Assembly (NCBI GenBank): GCA_947379685.1
Contig: CANCOG010000081.1
Location: forward strand, 1-12,778
Origin: Flavipsychrobacter stenotrophus
GTDB taxonomy: Bacteria > Bacteroidota > Bacteroidia > Chitinophagales > Chitinophagaceae
DNA length: 12,778 nucleotides
Direction of reading: 5' to 3'
A model generated the notes under the pieces. It saw only the letters and a list, made by a program, of their open reading frames with translations, was not told the origin of the DNA and searched no databases. Each line of letters begins with the position of its first letter. The stretch's first letter is position 1. Below, piece after piece: positions 7,811-12,778 of the stretch. A program made the position numbers and the translations under genes.

Positions 7811-8497
7811 ATGCTCGATAATAAAAAGTTCGCGGTAATTGTTGCCGGAGGAAAAGGTACGAGAATGGGCAATGCCCTGCCCAAACAATTTCTTCCTCTT
7901 TGCGGCAAACCAGTGCTTGGCCACTCTGTACAGGTATTTGCAGATACATTTCCCGGCATCACCATCATACTTGTTCTCCCCGCCGATCAGCTTAGTTATG
8001 CCCAAATTGTTTTACAATCATTGAGGGAACCCATTGATGCCATTTTGGTAAAGGGCGGCGAAACCCGCTTTCACAGTGTGCAAAACGGCCTAAAAGCGAT
8101 AGATGGCGAGGGCATTGTTTTTGTGCACGATGGCGCCAGGCCACTTATAACCAGCAACCTGCTCCTCCGTTGTGCCAGCCAGGCAGAACAACTGGGCAGT
8201 GCCATACCGGCTATACCGGTTACAGAAAGTATGCGCATTGTTGATGGTGATAGCTCCAAGCCCGTTAACCGCGACCAAATGCGCATTATCCAAACACCCC
8301 AAACTTTTCGCACTAGTATCATTCTCCCCGCATTCGGGCAACCATTTGATGCCGCCTTTACAGATGAAGCAACCGTGGTAGAAGCTTTTGGGCAGAAAGT
8401 TTTTTTAACCGAAGGAGAGCGCAGTAACATTAAAGTTACAACCCCCGAAGACATGGTTATTGGAGAGGCGTTATTAGCCGCAATGAGCGAGAAGTAG
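7811..8497 (+). CDS. ispD: 2-C-methyl-D-erythritol 4-phosphate cytidylyltransferase
   Basis: This enzyme joins 2-C-methyl-D-erythritol 4-phosphate to CTP, giving CDP-methylerythritol and pyrophosphate, in the cytosolic MEP pathway to isopentenyl diphosphate. The 228-residue protein has the family length and landmarks. They are the nucleotide-binding AVIVAGGKGTRMG (residues 8-20) with R18 and K25 in PKQF seven residues apart as in known IspD catalytic pairs, GGETRFHSV (82-90), VHDGARP (105-111), IIQTPQTF, TDEATVVE, and NIKVTTPED (from 206) with the conserved lysine K208. The ATG at 7811 is chosen because MLDNKKFAVIVAGG places the motif at the usual distance. A TTG at 7781 would add ten atypical residues. 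ispF does not follow: ispD stands alone and ends in a shared bidirectional terminator. Base use looks like that of its neighbours. Confidence 0.96.
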   Translation: MLDNKKFAVIVAGGKGTRMGNALPKQFLPLCGKPVLGHSVQVFADTFPGITIILVLPADQLSYAQIVLQSLREPIDAILVKGGETRFHSVQNGLKAIDGEGIVFVHDGARPLITSNLLLRCASQAEQLGSAIPAIPVTESMRIVDGDSSKPVNRDQMRIIQTPQTFRTSIILPAFGQPFDAAFTDEATVVEAFGQKVFLTEGERSNIKVTTPEDMVIGEALLAAMSEK

Positions 8498-8511
8498 ACT
8501 AGGGCAAACAA

Positions 8512-8549
8512 AAAGCCGCAAATAGGCCAAAGGCACAATTTACGGCTTT
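8512..8549. terminator. Bidirectional terminator between ispD and the convergent barrel gene
   Basis: AAAGCCG (8512-8518) pairs with CGGCTTT (8543-8549). After one mismatch the stem continues with AAAT (8520-8523) and ATTT (8538-8541), and a small inner GCC/GGC stem caps it. The hairpin begins 14 bases after the ispD stop and lies 21 bases after the stop of the minus-strand barrel gene. On the minus strand CTTTTTGTTTG follows, a good U-rich tail; on the plus strand the tail is weaker. It probably ends both genes. Confidence 0.65.
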
Positions 8550-8570
8550 GCAAAAATATCGTTATAACAA

Positions 8571-9197
8571 TTAAAGAAACCTGAACCCTGCATAGACCTG
8601 GAACGAGTTGCTCCTCCAGGCTCCGGTTGCAGAAGATATGCTGGCATTGTTCACATCGGTGAGCCCGAGAATATAGCGCCCCCCAACAGTGAACTTCATG
8701 AAACGCACTTCTACCCCACCCACTGCGGCAAAGCTGCCGGATTTCAGTGTCTTAGATACATCCGCACTGGAGGCATCTACAGATTTTATGGACATAAGGG
8801 TGCTAAACTGCGGGCCGGCCATCAGCCATACTTTTGGGGTAAGGGCCTTTCCGACTAACTTATATTCAAATAAAATAGGAATATCGAGGTACAGCGCACG
8901 GAAACCGCCCTTCGTCACAGAGTCTTTTACACCGCTGAGCGTATAATGTGCGGAATTGACCAGCACTTCAGCCTGAACCCCCATCTTGTTTTTATGAACA
9001 CCTACAATGGCACCTGCGGATATGCCCGGCTTGTACGTACTTTCCCAGTTATCGCCACCAAAGCGCGCGAAGTTGGCACCAATTTTAACGCCAAGGTCCA
9101 CTTTGGGTAACTTACCCACAACCGGAACTTTCTGTGCCCGCACCGGGCAAACAAAAATAAGGGCAATAGCCAAAGAAAATAAAACAATCCGTTTCAT
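8571..9197 (-). CDS. Outer-membrane beta-barrel protein (PorT-like), paralog A
   Basis: This 208-residue protein has a signal peptide (residues 1-21, PVRA before Q22). The rest is alternating hydrophobic and polar strands ending in an aromatic strand (FQVYAGFRFL), as expected for insertion by the BAM complex. The layout (VDLGVKIGANFARF, then TYKPGISAGAIVGV, then GGVEVRF and VGGRYILGLTDVNN) fits the bacterial OMP_b-brl_2/PorT-like family of small barrels with about eight strands, often annotated 'porin family protein'. It carries the signature DSVTKGGF (92-99) followed by YLDIPILFEY, which recurs in the two genes to its right. The exact role is unknown; transport or a structural role are both possible. 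It has its own candidate promoter at 9247-9254 and is separated from its neighbours by hairpins on both sides, so it is probably a single-gene unit. Confidence 0.87.
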   Translation of the reverse strand: MKRIVLFSLAIALIFVCPVRAQKVPVVGKLPKVDLGVKIGANFARFGGDNWESTYKPGISAGAIVGVHKNKMGVQAEVLVNSAHYTLSGVKDSVTKGGFRALYLDIPILFEYKLVGKALTPKVWLMAGPQFSTLMSIKSVDASSADVSKTLKSGSFAAVGGVEVRFMKFTVGGRYILGLTDVNNASISSATGAWRSNSFQVYAGFRFL

Positions 9198-9246
9198 AAA
9201 AATGAGCTTTAATAATGCTGTTTAACCGCGCAAAAACCGTGCCAGC

Positions 9247-9254
9247 CAAAGGTA
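9247..9254 (-). promoter_or_regulatory. Candidate -7 promoter box for barrel paralog A
   Basis: Read on the minus strand this is TACCTTTG, a perfect match to the Bacteroidota -7 box TAnnTTTG. It would start transcription about 43 bases upstream of the ATG at 9197. No good TTG is seen at the expected -33 distance. Confidence 0.4.
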
Positions 9255-9298
9255 AGAAACCAACACATAATAAAGTACACCCACCTCCCTAAAACATA

Positions 9299-9329
9299 AA
9301 AGCCAGCCGTAGAAACGATGGCTGGCTTT
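9299..9329 (-). terminator. Terminator after barrel paralog B
   Basis: AAAGCCAGCC (9299-9308) and GGCTGGCTTT (9320-9329) form a perfect 10-bp stem with an 11-base loop, 15 bases after the stop codon of the gene at 9345. On the minus strand it is followed by TATGTTTTAG, a fair U-rich tail. It separates paralogs B and C from paralog A. Confidence 0.75.
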
Positions 9330-9344
9330 CAATTCAGTAATTTT

Positions 9345-10037
9345 TTACCACTTACCCTTGTACCAACGCTTGATACGATAATTAAGGTAAACCTGGCCGC
9401 TACCTGTCATCCACGTATCGGTGATTCCTTTGATTTTCTGGTTATTAATATCCTGATAACCCTGTGCATAAACGGCGCCGAGCTTAAATTTCCTTGCGAA
9501 GGAGATTTCCAAACCGAACAGAATGGAAATATTTGATTCTTTAAATAATTTGTCACTACCCCATGCCTTGGTGTACACGCCATTATTATCAGTAACAGAA
9601 ATTTGCTGTGTGTATTGTGCACCAAACAAAAGTGCGAGGTGCTTACCGGTGTTTATCTCAGCCATTACCGGAATGTTGACATACATATTGGTAAATTCCC
9701 CCTTGGTGGTACTGTCAGATATTGCGTTGGTGTTGTGCTCATAATTATGAGCAGCAGGAAACTGAGTAGTAAAACTAGCCATGCTACCAGTTGCTTCGGC
9801 CTTGATGCCAAAAACACCCCAGCGCCTTTCATAGTATAACCCTGCTACTGCGCCCGGGTTATAGTCCGTGGTGAACGGATAACCAACAATCTGCTGCATA
9901 TTGGCTCCTGCCTTCAGCCCGATATCAGTATAGTTATAAGGTCCTATGCCACCATCAGTTGCGTACGTTTGAGCGTCCGTTCGCAGGCCTGTGAATAAAA
10001 AAGCGGCGCATAATGTAAGTAGTAAGGTTTGCTTCAT
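9345..10037 (-). CDS. Outer-membrane beta-barrel protein (PorT-like), paralog B
   Basis: This 230-residue protein has a signal peptide (residues 1-22, RTDA before Q23) and a barrel-type body of alternating strands. It is clearly paralogous to the next gene upstream. Both have a QQ(I/L)-x-x-YPF element followed by a YNPG turn, a DS.TK..F signature (DSTTKGEF here, 108-115) before a (V/I)N(I/V)P strand, and a near-identical ending DINN.K..GITD.WMT.SGQ..L.YR.K. The basic C-terminal tail (RIKRWYKGKW) after the last strand is short but slightly unusual for a barrel. Only 43 bases separate it from the upstream paralog, with no hairpin between them, so the two are probably co-transcribed and end at the terminator at 9299-9329. 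The specific function cannot be told from sequence. Confidence 0.87.
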   Translation of the reverse strand: MKQTLLLTLCAAFLFTGLRTDAQTYATDGGIGPYNYTDIGLKAGANMQQIVGYPFTTDYNPGAVAGLYYERRWGVFGIKAEATGSMASFTTQFPAAHNYEHNTNAISDSTTKGEFTNMYVNIPVMAEINTGKHLALLFGAQYTQQISVTDNNGVYTKAWGSDKLFKESNISILFGLEISFARKFKLGAVYAQGYQDINNQKIKGITDTWMTGSGQVYLNYRIKRWYKGKW

Positions 10038-10080
10038 ACGTCTTGTATTTTAGTCGGGTTAGTAAAAAAATCGTGCCTGA

Positions 10081-10782
10081 TTAGTAATGTTTAAAATATT
10101 GTTTCTTTAACCTGTATATCAGATTCAGCTGACCACTGCTGGTCATCCACCGATCAGTAATTCCGGGAAATTTCTTATTGTTAATATCCAAAAAGCCAAT
10201 GGAGTAATTTACTGCAATCCTCACTTTCTGGCTCAACTCGAACTCAACACCCGCAATAGTTGAAAAATTACCGGGGCTGAATACCTTATCCGTATTCCAA
10301 ACACGTGCAAAAACGCCGGATTGCTCATGGGTATAAACGAGATAACTGTAGGCTACACCCATTTGCAAGCAAATACTTTTTGCCGGCCGTATCTCTACAA
10401 TGAATGGAACATTAAGATTTATAGTATTGAACACAGCCTTGGTTACCGAATCACTTTCTTTATGTGTATTCGGGATAAATGACATTGCTGCTGGATTGCT
10501 GGTGGTTGCCTGGGCAAAAGAGGCGGTTAATCCGGTCATGATACCAACGCTATTCTTCCTCCTTTTGATATAGCTACCCAGCGTGATTCCGGGGTTATAC
10601 TTCTGCTCGAAAGGATAGGCCGTCAACTGCTGGAGATTGACCCCGGCAATGATGCCCCATTCGTTATATTTTTTTTCGCTTTCTTTAATTTCGTCGGGCA
10701 TTACCTGCGCACTCAAAGAATAACTTGTTAATATAGTTGCACATAGGACAATAAAATTTATTATTTTTCGATCCCTGATCAT
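10081..10782 (-). CDS. Outer-membrane beta-barrel protein (PorT-like), paralog C
   Basis: This 233-residue protein uses the ATG at 10780-10782. An upstream in-frame ATG at 10809 would put nine extra residues (MFSVNRIDI) before the signal peptide and is less likely. The signal peptide is residues 1-25 (YSLSA before Q26). The body shares with paralog B the QQL-TAYPF and KYNPG elements, the signature DSVTKAVF (111-118) followed by NLNVPFIVEI, and the ending DINNKKFPGITDRWMTSSGQ, LNLIYRLKK. It differs from B over the central strands, so the duplication is not recent. It is the first gene of a probable two-gene unit with paralog B. A near-match to the -7 box (AAAGTTTG on the minus strand, 10807-10814) lies just upstream. 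Role unknown beyond an outer-membrane location. Confidence 0.85.
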   Translation of the reverse strand: MIRDRKIINFIVLCATILTSYSLSAQVMPDEIKESEKKYNEWGIIAGVNLQQLTAYPFEQKYNPGITLGSYIKRRKNSVGIMTGLTASFAQATTSNPAAMSFIPNTHKESDSVTKAVFNTINLNVPFIVEIRPAKSICLQMGVAYSYLVYTHEQSGVFARVWNTDKVFSPGNFSTIAGVEFELSQKVRIAVNYSIGFLDINNKKFPGITDRWMTSSGQLNLIYRLKKQYFKHY

Positions 10783-10960
10783 TATATCAATTCTGTTAAC
10801 TGAAAACAAACTTTATTATCGCCATAAAAATATTAATGCTTGGATAAAAAAGCAATATATTAGAGCGTGACACTAACTTTTGTAAAGGTAGGCAAGATTC
10901 CTGAAATTACTTTCTAAAGGCAAGTTTGAAATTACACATATTTCTTATCCGCATGAGCTA

Positions 10961-12592
10961 TTAACATTTTATGATCAAAAATTTCCCACTCACGGGTTGA
11001 GTACCTTCATAAACCATATCGAGAAATTGCTCGCCATACTCCAGGTAGTAGTCTGAAAAATTATCCCTCCGCTCGGTTAACCCGCCACCGGGAAAGAGCT
11101 TGGCCTTTAATGTTGCGATCCGCTGCATTTGCACAGCAAGTTTTTTCTTTTCTGCCCTAAGCATTTTTTGTTCCAGAGTTTGCAGCTGGTGTTTCATTCT
11201 TGTTAACACAGCTGCAGCACTGAGCTTGAGTGTCGCGTCAATTGCCGTAGCTTTCTCCTGCAATTGCTGCAATAGCTGCTCCATAGCCGCAAGCTCATTT
11301 GTCGTCTGCCACTCAATTCCCGCGAGCCGGGCGACAATTTCCTTTTCTATTTCATTTATTGGGGCAAACAAACCAGCATCGTTAAGGCCCAGTTGCTCTT
11401 GCAGCCTTAATGCAATTTTATCTTCCACCATTATAGATTGCCGCAGTAGTATACATGGCAGAAACCCATTATAATGTCCAAACAAGGTTTTCAACTGCAT
11501 CCAATAGGCGACTTCTGCCCCACCACCTATAAATACAACATCGGGTAAAATAGTTTCCTGGTAAAGCCCGCGCAACATAACATTTGGGCTGAAGCGCTCC
11601 GGATGTTCATATAATTCCGCAAGAATTTCCTCCCTGGTCCAACGGATATCGGTATTAACCACCCACCAGCCGTTTTCGTCATATTCAATCCGCTCCCTGA
11701 TTTGATCCGTCAGATAAAAGAGGTTTATCTCGCGAGGATGGGCCTGTATTTTATAGTGTTCCCCTAATTGAACTATCTGCCTGGCAATAATTGGCTGTGC
11801 ATTCCTATTGAGCAGCTCATCTTCCATAACCGGGATAAACTGATGCTTAAAAGCCGCATCATCAGGATCTAAAATAACCAGACCAAACCTGCCAAACAAT
11901 TCATTTACCAGAAATTGAGTAGCAGCGCCGATAGTTGCATGTTTAAGATAAGCATCGGTGATCATTTGCTGCAGCCTGTCGCAATTGGCTCCCGGCGGTC
12001 CGAAAGTCCTAAACAATTGATCGAGCAGCTTTTTCAATCCCTTTGTACTCATTCGCCCCACAGCCCCTTTCTGGCCGTCGCCATCCCAAACATATTTATC
12101 GCCCCTGAACCTGAAGACACCCAATTCTTCAATATCATTATCTTCACTGCCCATGTAATATACAGGTACAAAATGCTTCTCAGGATGTCTTTCGTTCAAT
12201 ACATCTGCTAGCTTGATGGCATGAATGATCTTGTAAATAAAATATAGATAACCCGTGAGTAAGTTCGGCTGGTGGGCTGTGCAAACAGTGTAGGTATTAT
12301 CATTTGCCAACAACTCCAGATTCTGCTGCACCCTTGAGTGAATCTCCAACCCGTTGTACTGCCGTTGCAACGTATTGCATAATACAACACGGTCAACGGG
12401 AAAGTTTGCACGCTCTGCTATTGCATCGTCCATACCTGCCTCATCGCAATAGAACGAATAAAAAGGCTGGGTACCCGGTTCGTTACCGAGGTAATCTGTA
12501 ACGAGCTTCGAAAAAAAACCGGTTTCCGCACAATCAACGTAACTAAAGCGATAAGCCACTTGTAAAGATTTAGGGTGCGAAGTTACTCCCAT
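10961..12592 (-). CDS. bshC: Putative cysteine ligase of bacillithiol biosynthesis
   Basis: BshC is thought to add cysteine to glucosaminyl-malate, the last step in making bacillithiol, the low-molecular-weight thiol that replaces glutathione in many Bacillota and Bacteroidota. The 543-residue protein matches the family length (B. subtilis BshC is about 540). Clear landmarks are HQPNLLTGYLYFIYKI (from 107, matching the GLLTG region of other BshC proteins), VPVYYMGSEDND (about 143-153), WTREE followed by EHPERFSPNV (329-338), and FIGGGAEVAYW (354-364). Residues about 430-500 form a long, charged, Gln/Leu-rich coiled coil, also typical. I chose the ATG at 12592 (MGVTSHPKSLQ) because the alternative at 12664 adds 24 residues beyond the usual N-terminus and overlaps a palindrome. 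No bshA or bshB is visible. No clear terminator follows its stop. Confidence 0.93.
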   Translation of the reverse strand: MGVTSHPKSLQVAYRFSYVDCAETGFFSKLVTDYLGNEPGTQPFYSFYCDEAGMDDAIAERANFPVDRVVLCNTLQRQYNGLEIHSRVQQNLELLANDNTYTVCTAHQPNLLTGYLYFIYKIIHAIKLADVLNERHPEKHFVPVYYMGSEDNDIEELGVFRFRGDKYVWDGDGQKGAVGRMSTKGLKKLLDQLFRTFGPPGANCDRLQQMITDAYLKHATIGAATQFLVNELFGRFGLVILDPDDAAFKHQFIPVMEDELLNRNAQPIIARQIVQLGEHYKIQAHPREINLFYLTDQIRERIEYDENGWWVVNTDIRWTREEILAELYEHPERFSPNVMLRGLYQETILPDVVFIGGGAEVAYWMQLKTLFGHYNGFLPCILLRQSIMVEDKIALRLQEQLGLNDAGLFAPINEIEKEIVARLAGIEWQTTNELAAMEQLLQQLQEKATAIDATLKLSAAAVLTRMKHQLQTLEQKMLRAEKKKLAVQMQRIATLKAKLFPGGGLTERRDNFSDYYLEYGEQFLDMVYEGTQPVSGKFLIIKC

Positions 12593-12658
12593 GCAAACAA
12601 ACTGCAGATACTCTGTTGCAATAGTGAAAAAGAATTTTTCAATATGCAAGAGAGACCC

Positions 12659-12676
12659 ATGCATTTAAAAATGCAT
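12659..12676. promoter_or_regulatory. Perfect 18-base palindrome between divergent bshC and the next gene
   Basis: ATGCATTT (12659-12666) and AAATGCAT (12669-12676) form a perfect inverted repeat around two A bases. It lies in the 126-base gap between the divergent starts at 12592 and 12719, the usual place for a shared operator bound by a dimeric repressor or activator. The regulator is unknown. If bshC instead starts at 12664, the palindrome overlaps its start codon. Confidence 0.45.
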
Positions 12677-12718
12677 TTTATCCTGACAAAATTGATGTAC
12701 ATTTAGTCTTTATCAAAC

Positions 12719-12778
12719 ATGCCAATGCCAACTATTGAAAGATATAATTCTGACCGCAATGAAGACCACCTGACTAAA
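12719..12778 (+). CDS. Start of an unknown gene (partial, cut by window edge)
   Basis: An ATG at 12719, with a second in-frame ATG at 12725, opens a reading frame of 20 codons (MPMPTIERYNSDRNEDHLTK) that stays open to the right edge. It is polar with no signal peptide, and it is divergent from bshC. Too little is visible to name it. The main support is its position behind a plausible divergent promoter region, so the call is weak. Confidence 0.4.
   Translation, partial: MPMPTIERYNSDRNEDHLTK

Noticed and set aside
8071..8553. Minus-strand open frame of 160 codons over ispD
   Set aside because: It is antisense to a complete, well-conserved ispD and runs through the terminator region.
8498..8570. 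Possible small RNA or riboswitch in the structured stretch after ispD
   Set aside because: The hairpin lies between two convergent gene ends and has a U-rich tail on the minus strand, so a shared terminator explains it.
11100..11474. Plus-strand open frame, rich in Cys and Ser, opposite bshC
   Set aside because: It mirrors the coiled-coil coding region of bshC; Ser/Cys-rich antisense frames are expected there.
12593..12664. Upstream ATG giving a 567-residue BshC
   Set aside because: It would add 24 residues not seen in the family and place a perfect palindrome over the start codon. It is kept as an alternative only.
1..12778. A new defence, mobile or biosynthetic system
   Set aside because: No nuclease, helicase, transposase, integrase, toxin-antitoxin pair or synthase cluster was recognised. 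The gene content is envelope, transport and housekeeping.

Overview
The window looks like chromosomal DNA from a Bacteroidota bacterium, probably of the Chitinophagaceae/Sphingobacteriales type. The evidence is a type IX secretion (Por) C-terminal sorting domain, three PorT-like outer-membrane beta-barrel proteins, a BshC-type bacillithiol enzyme, weak or absent Shine-Dalgarno sequences, at least two matches to the Bacteroidota -7 box TAnnTTTG, and six out of six predicted signal peptides with glutamine right after the cleavage site. No rRNA, tRNA, transposase, phage gene or CRISPR array is visible. The genus is an inference.

Layout. At the left edge, on the minus strand, is the N-terminal part of a response regulator fused to a CRP-like cyclic-nucleotide-binding domain (1-591, cut by the window). 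A gene-poor stretch follows. It holds a small, apparently decayed remnant of a DUF6629-like membrane protein (960-1226, plus) and a strong minus-strand terminator (1352-1392). That terminator ends a 2.6-kb minus-strand gene for a large secreted protein with six NHL repeats, Ig-like repeats and a T9SS sorting tail (1434-4070). Next, on the plus strand, come an unrecognised exported helical-repeat-like protein (4505-5308) and an Nramp/MntH metal transporter with a C-terminal universal stress (UspA) domain (5500-7383). A small exported DUF6150-like protein (7407-7760, minus) converges on the transporter and diverges from ispD (7811-8497, plus), which encodes the cytidylyltransferase of the non-mevalonate isoprenoid pathway.

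The right third is almost all minus strand. Three paralogous outer-membrane beta-barrel proteins (8571-9197, 9345-10037, 10081-10782) lie in a row. The two right-hand ones are close enough to be co-transcribed, and the left one is set apart by a terminator at 9299-9329 and has its own candidate promoter. Then comes bshC (10961-12592), the presumed cysteine-adding enzyme of bacillithiol synthesis. It is divergent from the first 20 codons of an unknown plus-strand gene (12719 onward), and a perfect 18-base palindrome lies between the two.

The genes do not form one pathway. The window is mostly housekeeping and cell-envelope content: metal uptake, thiol redox buffer, isoprenoid precursor and outer-membrane/secreted proteins. 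I found no convincing new defence or mobile system. The points most worth following up are the trio of barrel paralogs with a shared signature, the transporter-UspA fusion, the modular secreted NHL/Ig protein, and the decayed DUF6629-like gene.
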